From positions 172,673-236,672 of the forward strand of contig FNUU01000001.1 in assembly GCA_900108205.1 (NCBI GenBank): 64,000 bases of DNA, in the 5' to 3' direction. Below the pieces are notes generated by a model. The model had not been told where the DNA came from. It saw nothing but the letters and a program-made list of their open reading frames with translations, and did no database searches. The position numbers and the translations under genes are program-made. Below are positions 43,501 through 52,725 of the stretch, piece by piece (position 1 is the first letter of the stretch; every line of letters begins with the position of its first letter). This DNA is from Eubacterium ruminantium. GTDB lineage: Bacteria; Bacillota; Clostridia; Lachnospirales; Lachnospiraceae.

Positions 43501-45015
43501 TCAGTGATATTCATAATATGCATCAAAAATATCTCTGGCAACGGCACTTCCCGATAACTGGGTTGATGTATAATCTTCAACGATCACACTGACAACAATA
43601 TCAGGATTATCAACATTTGAATATCCTACAAACCAGGAATTGCAGTTTCCTTCATTATCGAACTCAGCTGTACCGGTTTTACCGGCAACAGTATAATCTA
43701 TATACTCAAAATATCCCGAAGCCGTTCCGTATTCACAGACACCCTTAAGCATATCCGATAAGATATCCGCCTCTCTTTCGGTCATCAGTGTTACCGAGCC
43801 TTTGCTCTTATATTCCTTTACGGTCGCACCGCCGTTATTTTTTATCTTTGTAACCATGTAAGGTTTTTTTGCCCTTCCTCCATTTGCGATGGCAGACATA
43901 ATTATCGCGTTATGAAGCGGTGTGATAAGCGTATCTCCCTGTCCTATGGCCGTCTGAGGTATAGCTGACGCATCACTGTCTCCATTTATTACAAATTCAG
44001 ATTTCTTACATTCTCCCGGATACGGAAGTTCTTTATTGAACAGCAGCTCCTCCGCAGTTTTTCTGTATTTTTCTTTATCCAGCTGTGTGCCTATATTTGC
44101 AAAGCTTGTATTGCAGGAATAAGCAATTGAATCAGCAAGGTCTACGGTTCCGTGACTTCTGCCTCCGGCGCAGCTTATCTCTACACCATGGAATATAGAT
44201 ACATTATCACAATCATATTCATACTTCTGATAATCCGAATGCTCTCTGATATATTCAAGAGCAGTAACTATCTTAAATGTAGAACCCGGTGCATACAGAC
44301 CATCTGTAGCCCTGTTCAGCATTATAGTACTCTCTCTTCCTTCATCTGTATGTATATATTCCCAGATCTCATCAATCGCGTTAGGATCAAAGCCCGGCTT
44401 ACTTACCATGGCCAGTATACGACCGCTGGAAGGTTCTATTACAACAGCCGCACCATTTGCATTTCCAAATGCATCATATGCCGCCTTTTGCAGCCTTGAA
44501 TCAAGAGTTGTTACAACAGTATCTCCGGGATTTTTTTCTTTATTGAAATCCTGCTTGAGCTTACTGATGATATCCACATTCGATGTATAAAGGTCAAAAT
44601 TGTACTCCAGCTCTATACCACTTCTGCCATAGTCATTATAGCCTATAACATGTGAGAAAACCTCCCCGAAAGGGTAATATCTCTTTTCATTTCCTTCTTC
44701 ATCCACCTGTGTCTCAGCCAGAACGGCACCATCGGAGGACTCAATCCGGCCCCTGATTATATATTCCGTATAATAATCCTGCCTCTTATTATTTGCATTT
44801 GATATGACTTTCTTTGAATCATGGAGCATAAAATATATCATATGCGAAAAAAGTCCAAGAAACACAAGCACTACAATATAGGTCAAAACTACGATCGGCC
44901 TGTTTTTCCTCTTCAGTTTATTCTTTACATCCTCTTCATGCTTCAAGAAGGTTTCGATATCAATATTCGGGCTGCTCTGCAAGTTCGAGGATTCTTTGTT
45001 TTTCTTTTTCGACAT
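43501..45015 (-). CDS. Class B penicillin-binding protein (PbpA/FtsI-like)
   Basis: A 504-residue transpeptidase with a Lys-rich cytoplasmic N-terminus, one membrane segment (about residues 41-63) and a catalytic domain containing APGSTFKIVTALEY (STFK), YSCNTSFANIG (SCN) and AGKTGTAEFD (KTG). It resembles the compact PBPs paired with FtsW/RodA-like proteins in Actinobacteria and Clostridia. GAGGCAGAGT selects the ATG at 45015; its start lies 56 bases inside the end of the ftsW-like gene, so the two are coupled. It lacks PASTA domains. Confidence 0.92.
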   Translation of the reverse strand: MSKKKNKESSNLQSSPNIDIETFLKHEEDVKNKLKRKNRPIVVLTYIVVLVFLGLFSHMIYFMLHDSKKVISNANNKRQDYYTEYIIRGRIESSDGAVLAETQVDEEGNEKRYYPFGEVFSHVIGYNDYGRSGIELEYNFDLYTSNVDIISKLKQDFNKEKNPGDTVVTTLDSRLQKAAYDAFGNANGAAVVIEPSSGRILAMVSKPGFDPNAIDEIWEYIHTDEGRESTIMLNRATDGLYAPGSTFKIVTALEYIREHSDYQKYEYDCDNVSIFHGVEISCAGGRSHGTVDLADSIAYSCNTSFANIGTQLDKEKYRKTAEELLFNKELPYPGECKKSEFVINGDSDASAIPQTAIGQGDTLITPLHNAIIMSAIANGGRAKKPYMVTKIKNNGGATVKEYKSKGSVTLMTEREADILSDMLKGVCEYGTASGYFEYIDYTVAGKTGTAEFDNEGNCNSWFVGYSNVDNPDIVVSVIVEDYTSTQLSGSAVARDIFDAYYEYH

Positions 45016-46345
45016 ACTCTGCCTCATCATTTACTAAAATATATGTGTACTGAACTATAGAATACATTATAAGTGTACTGAAAACTGAACTGAAACCGTG
45101 GCTGACCAGAGGAAGCGTAACTCCTGTTGAAGGAATGAATTTAGTTACACCACCAATATTCAAAAGCACCTGTGTGATCATACATACTGCAATTCCAAAG
45201 GTTATATATTTATAAAACGGACTTCTTATCTTCATGGAAATATTACACATTGCTATAAAGCTGCTGACATAGATAAGTATCAGTGAAAGCCCGAAAATAA
45301 CTCCAAGCTCCTCACAGATAGCCGAGAAAATAAAATCACTTTCAGATACCGGTATATATCCCGGCATACCATCTCCCAGACCTGCTCCGATGAATCCGCC
45401 TGTACCGATTGCGAAAAGAGATTCACTCAGCTGATATCCGCCTCCATAAATATCCTTAAACGGATCCTTCCATGCATTTACTCTTGTCATTACATGGTCG
45501 AAAAGGGATGTATCCTTTAACAGAATATATCCAAGAACAACTGCCGCAACAGCGGCCAGAATGCCTCCGAAGAAAAATCTGGCTCTTGATGTTGCAAGAT
45601 AAACCATGGATATATAGCAAATATAAAAGATCAGCATTGCTCCAAAGTCCTTTTCCAAAATAAGTATCAGCATAAAAAGGACGGAAATAACAGCATTTAT
45701 TATAATATCTGCAAGCGTATTGGCCTTAACAAGACTGCTGGCGACAAAGAATATGAAGAGAATCTTGACAAATTCCATAGGCTGCAGGGAAAAGCTTCCG
45801 ATCTGTATCCAGTTTCTGGAGCCGTAAATGGATAATCCCAGTCCCGGAATAAATACAGTAACGAGTAAAAGCAGACCTGTTACGCCAAAAAAAACATTCC
45901 ATTTTCTGATATTTTTCAGTCTTCTCAAAACAAATGGTATAAATGATGTTATAAAAAGAGCTATTGTTCCCATAACAGCCTGCCTGATTGCCAGGTTAAA
46001 GCTAAGTCTCGTGAGCATTATATAACCGATCATCAGAAGAAATACCATATTATTGGTTATCAGTCTTGATACATTTTTATACGATTTCTGAAACAGAACC
46101 ATATAAAGAATACAGACAAACACCTGGGTGAAATAAAACAGAACGAATTTCACTTCATGCTTCCATAAAAACAGCTTCATATAGCACATAAGATGAATTG
46201 CAAATATATAAAACACCTGTTTATTCAGATTTGAAGTTCTCTTCTTCTTATTTTTTGCAACAAAATATGAAAAACACTTAAAGGTATATAAAGCCATAAA
46301 TATAAGTGTAAGATATTTAGTTATAGCTGTAAAAATACGGATCAT
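44960..46345 (-). CDS. FtsW/RodA-type SEDS protein (second)
   Basis: A 461-residue polytopic protein with about twelve hydrophobic segments, longer than the RodA at 16389-17501 owing to extra N-terminal membrane segments (residues 1-90). The SEDS core has SLQPMEFVKILFIFFVASSL, ILEKDFGAMLIFY, FSAICEELGVIFG and the C-terminal PSTGVTLPLVSHGFSSVFS. It should polymerise glycan with the PBP encoded after it. Whether it serves division or sporulation/elongation cannot be told. Its start overlaps the stop of the U32 gene. Confidence 0.9.
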   Translation of the reverse strand: MIRIFTAITKYLTLIFMALYTFKCFSYFVAKNKKKRTSNLNKQVFYIFAIHLMCYMKLFLWKHEVKFVLFYFTQVFVCILYMVLFQKSYKNVSRLITNNMVFLLMIGYIMLTRLSFNLAIRQAVMGTIALFITSFIPFVLRRLKNIRKWNVFFGVTGLLLLVTVFIPGLGLSIYGSRNWIQIGSFSLQPMEFVKILFIFFVASSLVKANTLADIIINAVISVLFMLILILEKDFGAMLIFYICYISMVYLATSRARFFFGGILAAVAAVVLGYILLKDTSLFDHVMTRVNAWKDPFKDIYGGGYQLSESLFAIGTGGFIGAGLGDGMPGYIPVSESDFIFSAICEELGVIFGLSLILIYVSSFIAMCNISMKIRSPFYKYITFGIAVCMITQVLLNIGGVTKFIPSTGVTLPLVSHGFSSVFSTLIMYSIVQYTYILVNDEAEYVEKEKQRILELAEQPEY

Positions 46346-48729
46346 AATATATTCCTGTCAAAATGTCCTTTTGTTGTAAATATGTTTTTCTTTTTGAAGA
46401 TATTTATAATGCTGTCATCCTGCTTAAATATCATATCCAGCAAAGCCTTGATATCTTCACTGCCTTCATCCAAAAGGTCAATCTTTAAAATATTATATTC
46501 ATTATTTGAAAGAAAGTCTTTTATAACCTCCGGCAGAAAAAGAAGCTTCCTGTCTATCAGCCTATTATAACACATTTTTTCGTTTTGAATATATCTATAG
46601 TGCCCGCCATGCTCATCTTTAATAAAAGTTTTAGATTTATATGGCTTCTGCTCTGTAATCATAAGGTTTTCGTGACCGAAACAAAATATTTCCTTAAGAT
46701 TTTCCGCTTTAAAAGATAACTTTGACATTTCTGTCTCCGTTAATTCATGAGGAAGCTCAAAGGAATAAACCGAAGATCCGAATATTTCATTCAGATATTC
46801 GACAGAAGCATCATTATAAATATAAATTGATGATGCCAGCATAAGTTTCTTGTTATATTTACGAACCATGGCAAGATCATCAATATTTCTGATATAGAAG
46901 GTATCAATACTGTTTAGCAGCTCTTCTTCAAACAGTGTTTCAAAATATTTTTCATCTCTTTCCCTATGGATATACGGAAAGGCAAGAACTGTCTTTGAAT
47001 AATCGCTGAACTTACCAGTTAGTTCACATAACTCTTTTATCGTAAACGAATCCACATCAAAGCTGACTATATATTCTGTTTTCTTTTCATATTGCTCAAG
47101 AACCGACAGCAGTCTGTCAGCCTCAGTCATATTTTCAAGATTGAAATGAATTATTTTCGTATTTATATCTTCGATAGGATCATTATCATTAATATAATCA
47201 ATATCCTCAGCAGTAATTGCTGCATCTGAATTATCGTTTGTATCAGAGTTTCTCCTGTATCTGCTAAGAATCTCATCCTCCAGTTTAGCCAGTAATTCTC
47301 TTCTCAGACTTTTTAATTCAGAGAAGCTGGCGAAGCTTCTTCCATCATTTTCTATCGATACTTCCACAGGATAATATCCTGTATTACCAAATGCAGCGAT
47401 CTTATCTCTTATGCTGTCAGAGCTTATACCTGCTGTTTTTGCCGGCTGAACGATACCACCCTCAACCTGTACTGTAATATCATCATTTGAAAGAGACAGT
47501 CTGAGCGGTTCATTACTTTTAATGATACACTTCAGACTTACCTGCATAAGCTTATCATTCAGCAGGATCTTCTCTCTTATCTCCTGCATCAGACTATAAT
47601 TAAGTTTACGATATATATCGGAATCTGCCAGAATACTGCCGGATTTCATGGCATTCAATGTGATCCTGTCGCCTTTTTTTGCATCCTTATCAGAAGTAAG
47701 CTCAATTGAACCTTCCTTTGTTTTAATGAGTAGAACATCTTTTTTTGATATATTATCCGTACAGAGAATATTAACCTTTCCCTGTCCGGCATTTCTGACC
47801 TTACCTACCAAAACACCCTTGTGCCCCGGAGTTTCAACATCCAGCATATCATCGGTATTTTCAGGATAAAAATAACCGGTAGAAAAACCGCCTCTGTTAA
47901 ATATATCTGCAAGCCTGCGTGACAGTCTTTCACATTTTTTCTCGCTGAAATGATTGTTTATGCAGTCATATGCAATCTCCTTATAGGCATTTACAACTGC
48001 AGCGGTATAGTATTCCCCCTTCATTCTTCCTTCTATCTTGAGAGAATCAACGCCTGCATCTATAAGTCCCGGAACCGCTTTAAGAGCGCACATATCCTTC
48101 ATGGAAAGCAGATATTCATCATCATATTTCTTACGGCATGGCTGAGCACACCTTCCTCTGTTGCCGCTTCTGTCTCCGATCATACTGCTGAGAAGACACC
48201 TTCCGCTGTAGCAGTAACACATAGCTCCATGAACGAAGGTTTCAACTTCTATATCAACTTTCGACTTAATATCTCTTATTTCTTCCAGCGACAGCTCTCT
48301 TGCCGGAATGACTCTGGAAGCTCCCAGTTCCTTCAGCATCATGGCTCCTTCCGCTGAACAGATATTCATCTGCGTACTTGCATGTAAGGATATCTCCGGA
48401 AAAGCCTCTTTAAGTATCTTAAAAACCCCCAGATCCTGAATAATAAATGCATCCAGACCTGCTTCATATACCGGTCGAAGATACTCTGTCAGTATCTTTA
48501 TTTCTGCATTTTTAAAAAGGGTGTTAACAGTCATATAAACCTTAACACCCTTTAAATGAGCTTTATCGATTACTCTGCAGAGTTCTTCAACATCAAAATT
48601 ATCTGCATACGCTCTTGCACCAAACCTTTGTCCGGCCAGATAGCAGGCATCTGCGCCTGCATTAACGGCAGCATTGAAGGCTTCCATAGAACCACAGGGT
48701 GCAAGAATCTCAATCTTCTTATTTATCAT
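46342..48729 (-). CDS. U32 family protein (RlhA/TrhP-like, DUF3656-type)
   Basis: A 795-residue member of the peptidase U32 family. The N-terminal barrel starts KIEILAPCGSMEAFNAAVNAG and contains VETFVHGAMCYCYSGRCLLS and NRGRCAQPCR, whose cysteines are expected to hold an iron-sulfur cluster. The long form with a second U32-like half (from about residue 560) corresponds to RlhA-type proteins that hydroxylate rRNA or tRNA bases; the historical collagenase label is probably wrong. AAGGATAGATTAT supports ATG 48729; the start overlaps zapA by 11 bases. Confidence 0.88.
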   Translation of the reverse strand: MINKKIEILAPCGSMEAFNAAVNAGADACYLAGQRFGARAYADNFDVEELCRVIDKAHLKGVKVYMTVNTLFKNAEIKILTEYLRPVYEAGLDAFIIQDLGVFKILKEAFPEISLHASTQMNICSAEGAMMLKELGASRVIPARELSLEEIRDIKSKVDIEVETFVHGAMCYCYSGRCLLSSMIGDRSGNRGRCAQPCRKKYDDEYLLSMKDMCALKAVPGLIDAGVDSLKIEGRMKGEYYTAAVVNAYKEIAYDCINNHFSEKKCERLSRRLADIFNRGGFSTGYFYPENTDDMLDVETPGHKGVLVGKVRNAGQGKVNILCTDNISKKDVLLIKTKEGSIELTSDKDAKKGDRITLNAMKSGSILADSDIYRKLNYSLMQEIREKILLNDKLMQVSLKCIIKSNEPLRLSLSNDDITVQVEGGIVQPAKTAGISSDSIRDKIAAFGNTGYYPVEVSIENDGRSFASFSELKSLRRELLAKLEDEILSRYRRNSDTNDNSDAAITAEDIDYINDNDPIEDINTKIIHFNLENMTEADRLLSVLEQYEKKTEYIVSFDVDSFTIKELCELTGKFSDYSKTVLAFPYIHRERDEKYFETLFEEELLNSIDTFYIRNIDDLAMVRKYNKKLMLASSIYIYNDASVEYLNEIFGSSVYSFELPHELTETEMSKLSFKAENLKEIFCFGHENLMITEQKPYKSKTFIKDEHGGHYRYIQNEKMCYNRLIDRKLLFLPEVIKDFLSNNEYNILKIDLLDEGSEDIKALLDMIFKQDDSIINIFKKKNIFTTKGHFDRNIL

Positions 48730-49129
48730 ATAATCTATCCTTTTCAGCTTCAAGCTGAACCAGTTTTCTCTGAAGAGCTGTTATCTGCTCTTTGTATTCT
48801 TCTACAAGCTTAAGAGATGCCTCGTGCTTGATCTGAGCTTCGATCACTTCATGACGAAGGTCATAAAGCTGCTTTTCCTTATCAGAATCATCCCTTACAG
48901 CTTCATCTGCAATCTTCTTAGCCTTAAAATAATCATCAGCAATATTAAGAGCAAGAAGTATGCCCTGATATTCAGTATTCATTCTTCGGTATTGCTCGGA
49001 GGTTTTACATTCGGAAATCTTTCCGTTAATGTAACTGGCAACATTCTGGAGATAATCTTCTCCTTCATATCCGCTAAGTGTATATACTTTACCATTTATT
49101 ACAACAGGAATATCTATCTTCTGTGCCAT
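48719..49129 (-). CDS. Cell division protein ZapA
   Basis: A 136-residue ZapA, a small FtsZ-bundling protein. The N-terminal globular part (IDIPVVINGKVYTLSGYEGE, YLQNVASYINGKI) and the long C-terminal coiled coil (about residues 65-135) are typical. It is encoded between ruvB and the U32/ftsW/PBP genes, so division proteins are grouped here as well as at 10804-14788. It overlaps the start of the U32 gene by 11 bases. Confidence 0.93.
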   Translation of the reverse strand: MAQKIDIPVVINGKVYTLSGYEGEDYLQNVASYINGKISECKTSEQYRRMNTEYQGILLALNIADDYFKAKKIADEAVRDDSDKEKQLYDLRHEVIEAQIKHEASLKLVEEYKEQITALQRKLVQLEAEKDRLYDK

Positions 49130-49159
49130 AATATTTCATCCTTTCAACCTAGATAATGT

Positions 49160-50173
49160 TTATTTATCAGCTACAGCAGGTCCCTGCAATCTAAAATGCT
49201 GATAACAAAGATCAGTAACAACTCTGCCCCTTGCTGTTCGATTAATAAATCCGTTTTTTATGAGGTATGGTTCGTATACCTCTTCAATGGTTCCCGAATC
49301 CTCACCTATGGCAGCTGCCAGTGTATCAAGACCGACAGGGCCGCCTCCAAACTTCTTGATAATAGTAAAAATAATATTTCTGTCAATATCATCAAGACCG
49401 GCAGAATCCACATCAAGTTTATCAAGAGCAACTTTAGCCATATTATAATCTATCTTATCTTTTCTTTCAACCTCTGCAAAATCTCTTACTCTTCTTAAAA
49501 GTCTGTTTGCGATACGAGGCGTGCCTCTGGATCTTTTGGCAAGCTCAAGAGCTCCCTCTTCATCTATATCGATTCCAAGCACCTTTGCCGACCTGATTAT
49601 GATCTGCATAAGCTCGGTTACATTATAGAATTCCAGTCTTGAAACCACACCAAATCTGTCTCGAAGAGGCGCCGAAAGCATTCCGGCTCTTGTTGTTGCT
49701 CCGATAAGAGTGAATTTGGGAAGATCAAGTCTTATGGATCTTGCTCCCTGCCCCTTACCAATAACTATATCTATAGCGAAATCCTCCATGGCCGGATATA
49801 ACACTTCTTCTACCTGGCGATTAAGCCTGTGTATCTCATCAATAAAAAGAACATCATTTTCGGATAAATTGTTCAGAATAGCCGCTATCTCTCCCGGTTT
49901 TTCAATGGCAGGTCCTGAGGTTATCTTAATATTTACACCCATTTCCTCGGCAATGATATTTGCCAGAGTGGTTTTGCCAAGTCCAGGCGGGCCGTATAAA
50001 AGAACATGATCCAGATTCTCTTTTCTTCTTTTTGCAGCCTCTATAAATATCTTCAGATTCTGTTTAACCTTTTCTTGCCCGATATATTCTTTCAGACTGG
50101 ATGGTCTTAAGCCTTTTTCTATCTTATCCTCTTCAGGTATTATTTCAGTTGTAATTATTCTCCTCTTTTCCAT
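49160..50173 (-). CDS. Holliday junction helicase motor RuvB
   Basis: A 337-residue AAA+ ATPase that drives branch migration with RuvA. It has [20 protein letters not shown] (Walker A), [16 protein letters not shown] (Walker B), [18 protein letters not shown] (sensor and arginine finger region) and the C-terminal winged helix with [13 protein letters not shown]. It is 15 bases after ruvA. The matching resolvase is RecU at 33695-34225, as expected for a bacterium without RuvC. Confidence 0.98.
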   Translation of the reverse strand: MEKRRIITTEIIPEEDKIEKGLRPSSLKEYIGQEKVKQNLKIFIEAAKRRKENLDHVLLYGPPGLGKTTLANIIAEEMGVNIKITSGPAIEKPGEIAAILNNLSENDVLFIDEIHRLNRQVEEVLYPAMEDFAIDIVIGKGQGARSIRLDLPKFTLIGATTRAGMLSAPLRDRFGVVSRLEFYNVTELMQIIIRSAKVLGIDIDEEGALELAKRSRGTPRIANRLLRRVRDFAEVERKDKIDYNMAKVALDKLDVDSAGLDDIDRNIIFTIIKKFGGGPVGLDTLAAAIGEDSGTIEEVYEPYLIKNGFINRTARGRVVTDLCYQHFRLQGPAVADK

Positions 50174-50188
50174 TTCTTACATCCCGGC

Positions 50189-50779
50189 CTATAGATATTT
50201 TAATGCTTCCTTAATGATCTGTTCTACAGATTTTTTCTCTTTATCCTTCACCTTCTTAACAACTTTCATTGCATCGAATTTTGAATAACCAAGAGATGTA
50301 AGAGCCATGACGGCATCCATAACTGAATCTGTGCCCTCGTCCTCATCATCCATCATATCACCGGCAGTCATATTCTCAACTTTCACCTTATCTCTAAGGT
50401 CGATAATGACTCTCTCGGCTGTTTTTGTTCCGATACCACTGGCTTTACTTATAGCCTTGGTATCCTTTGACAGAACAGCCATTGCAAGTTCATCCACAGT
50501 GAGTTCGGAAAGAATTGCTATAGCCCCCTTAGGTCCTATGCCACTTATGCCTATTAGACTTATAAAGGTTTCCTTCTCCCTGATATCATTGAAGCCGTAA
50601 AGCATACAAATATCTTCTCTTACATAAAGATATGTATATAATTTGATTTTTTCACCAATCTTTGGAAGCTTATTTATTACATTTGAAGATACAGTTATCT
50701 CATAACCAATATCATTTGATTCTATAACAACCGAACTATCCGTTATACTGTCAAGCCTTCCTTTTACAAATGCTATCAT
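50189..50779 (-). CDS. Holliday junction DNA-binding protein RuvA
   Basis: A 196-residue RuvA. It begins MIAFVKGRLDSITDSSVVIE (OB fold), then has two helix-hairpin-helix motifs (LIGISGIGPKGAIAIL and ISKASGIGTKTAERVIIDL), an acidic hinge (MDDEDEGTD) and the C-terminal UBA-like domain III that contacts RuvB. It starts the ruvAB pair, with a terminator hairpin of the upstream gene 26 bases before its start. Confidence 0.97.
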   Translation of the reverse strand: MIAFVKGRLDSITDSSVVIESNDIGYEITVSSNVINKLPKIGEKIKLYTYLYVREDICMLYGFNDIREKETFISLIGISGIGPKGAIAILSELTVDELAMAVLSKDTKAISKASGIGTKTAERVIIDLRDKVKVENMTAGDMMDDEDEGTDSVMDAVMALTSLGYSKFDAMKVVKKVKDKEKKSVEQIIKEALKYL

Positions 50780-50804
50780 ATTTATCTATCCTTCAAATAA
50801 AATT

Positions 50805-50846
50805 AAAAAGACCAATCGAAACAGGAAACCTGTTCGATTGATCTTT
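50805..50846 (-). terminator. Terminator of the short divIVA-like gene
   Basis: On the minus strand AAAGATCAATCGAACAGG, loop TTT, then CCTGTTTCGATTGGTCTTT form a long stem with one bulge and one mismatch, followed by TTAATTTTATTTG. It separates the divIVA-like gene from ruvA. A LexA-like CGAACAGGTTTC lies within the stem. Confidence 0.85.
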
Positions 50847-50862
50847 AAATTGCGACAATATT

Positions 50863-51417
50863 TTACAGGAATTCGAAATCTGCATCTTCCTCTTCTTCGC
50901 CATCGCCTATCATGACCTTTGAAGGCTTTCTGTTATCTTCAATCTCACCAACGAATACTTCATCATCATCTCCGCCAAATACATCAGATGCTTTCTCTTC
51001 TGCATTTTCAAAAAACTTTGATGTTGCTGATTTCTTGTCATCCTTTGGTTCTGCTTTAGCTGCTGTTCCCGAAGCAGCACCATTTACGATCTTATCACCT
51101 TCTGCTTTCGCTCTGGCAATAATCTCAGCTGCTGACTTCTGAGCTTCTTCAATGATCTTCTTAGCCTTCTCAGAATCCTCAGCACTAGCACCGCCGCCAG
51201 ACTTACCCGCCTTCTTCTCAAGGTCAAAAATCTTAACTCTTGACTCTTCTACAACTTTTTTAAGCTTTTCGTTTTCTTCGGATAGCCTGTTATTCTCAGC
51301 TATAGCATCTTCATAAGCTTTGCATACTGTATCCTTGAATGAATCAACATCTATCTTGTTATATCCAAAGAGCCCTTTCTTGAATGACTGTGCCTTTATA
51401 TCGATTGGTTGAATCAT
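50863..51417 (-). CDS. Short DivIVA-domain protein
   Basis: A 184-residue protein starting MIQPIDIKAQSFKKGLFGYNK, which matches the DivIVA N-terminal membrane-binding motif, followed by a coiled coil (about residues 35-70), an Ala/Glu/Lys-rich helix and an acidic tail ending EEEEDADFEFL. It is a paralogue of the DivIVA at 10804-11775 with a much shorter tail; GpsB-like or other polar roles are possible. GGAGGG ten bases upstream selects ATG 51417; the ATG six codons earlier overlaps this site. A terminator follows, so it is probably transcribed alone. Confidence 0.85.
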   Translation of the reverse strand: MIQPIDIKAQSFKKGLFGYNKIDVDSFKDTVCKAYEDAIAENNRLSEENEKLKKVVEESRVKIFDLEKKAGKSGGGASAEDSEKAKKIIEEAQKSAAEIIARAKAEGDKIVNGAASGTAAKAEPKDDKKSATSKFFENAEEKASDVFGGDDDEVFVGEIEDNRKPSKVMIGDGEEEEDADFEFL

Positions 51418-51579
51418 AGTTACACTACCCTCCATGCATATATATTCTATGACAAATTATAACATATTTTTAAATCATTTCAATATCAAATTTTACGTTA
51501 ACACAAAAGATTTTTTATAAATTTTATACAATTTTAACATACAGATTAATACATATGATTGATACTGTCATCTCTCACG

Positions 51580-52716
51580 TTAATACAGCATTTTATAATT
51601 TGTATCTGTTGTTATAAAATCAATATTATTTATAAAAATCACTCTTTCAATGCCCTTTTCAGCTATCAGATTACTTACGCTGCTGTGATAATATCTGAGA
51701 TCTACAACATATATATCTCTGTAATTTGAAGCAAGATATGGAAGCAGTGCATGCGCATATGAATCCTTAACAACAAGTATAGGCTTATCACAATCAGACC
51801 CCTGCTCTGTTCTGGCATCACTGGTTATATGTATAATAGAGTGATTACCATCAAGGAAAACAGTATATTTATCTTTTTTCTTAAGGTTTTCCTCATGGAA
51901 CATTGTGTCTTCTTCCCAGTCTTCATCAAGATACTCAACATGATATTTATAATAAACATCAGCAAGAGCACTTAATGTATCGCCCTTAACCATGAATCCC
52001 GGAGCCTTGGAATACAGAGTTCCATAAAAAGGCTCTGAGCCGGCAGCAACATCTTTATATTCCAGATAATTCTGATATGAAAGTCCCAGATCCTTAAGCA
52101 TTTCCTGATATCCTATAAATGCACCGGCCTGCGTCCAGTGATGGTCTGTCTTGAAAAAAATATCATCACCGTCCTTTTGCTCATATAAAGCATCTGTAGC
52201 ATCCGTAAGAACAATATCCTGAGTGAGATTATTATGAATATATGACAAGGCCTTCATCTGATCATCTATAGGTGCTCCTTCGGGAAGATTATCCCTGTAA
52301 ATGTATGATGCGGTTGCAGTTATAAGCATATTCATCGGAATATCCGGATGTTCTTCCTTAAAACTGTTTATATATCTGATGTTATCGCTGAGGATTTTTT
52401 CATTGTACTGATAATCCTGTACTATCATTCCGTTATCAGTAAAGTATACTCCATTTATCTTTCTCTGACCCAGAAGATAATTTGCAGTAGTATTAAGACT
52501 CACAAAATCATCCTTAAAAATAATCTGATCTGCCATATATTTTTCAAAATCATCCATAAAGCTTCCGCTTGCAATACTTTTGGCAGATACCTTGGGAAAC
52601 TGCTCCAGAGTACGGTTTTCCATATCGGAAAACTTCCGGTCTTTAAGGATGATACTTCCAACTGTTATTACAGCAATATATAAAACAAATGTAATTATGA
52701 TCAATTTATTCTTCAT
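51580..52716 (-). CDS. DHHW/AlgX-like extracytoplasmic acyltransferase partner
   Basis: A 378-residue protein with an N-terminal membrane segment (about residues 4-23) and an SGNH-like fold. FKTDHHWTQAGAFIGYQEM contains the DHHW motif that names the family, and KPILVVKDSYAHALLPYL carries the serine. These proteins work with an MBOAT membrane protein to move acyl (usually acetyl) groups onto surface polysaccharides outside the cell, as AlgJ/AlgX do with AlgI. The MBOAT gene is directly upstream, nine bases away. Confidence 0.9.
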   Translation of the reverse strand: MKNKLIIITFVLYIAVITVGSIILKDRKFSDMENRTLEQFPKVSAKSIASGSFMDDFEKYMADQIIFKDDFVSLNTTANYLLGQRKINGVYFTDNGMIVQDYQYNEKILSDNIRYINSFKEEHPDIPMNMLITATASYIYRDNLPEGAPIDDQMKALSYIHNNLTQDIVLTDATDALYEQKDGDDIFFKTDHHWTQAGAFIGYQEMLKDLGLSYQNYLEYKDVAAGSEPFYGTLYSKAPGFMVKGDTLSALADVYYKYHVEYLDEDWEEDTMFHEENLKKKDKYTVFLDGNHSIIHITSDARTEQGSDCDKPILVVKDSYAHALLPYLASNYRDIYVVDLRYYHSSVSNLIAEKGIERVIFINNIDFITTDTNYKMLY

Positions 52717-52725
52717 ATCTTCATC

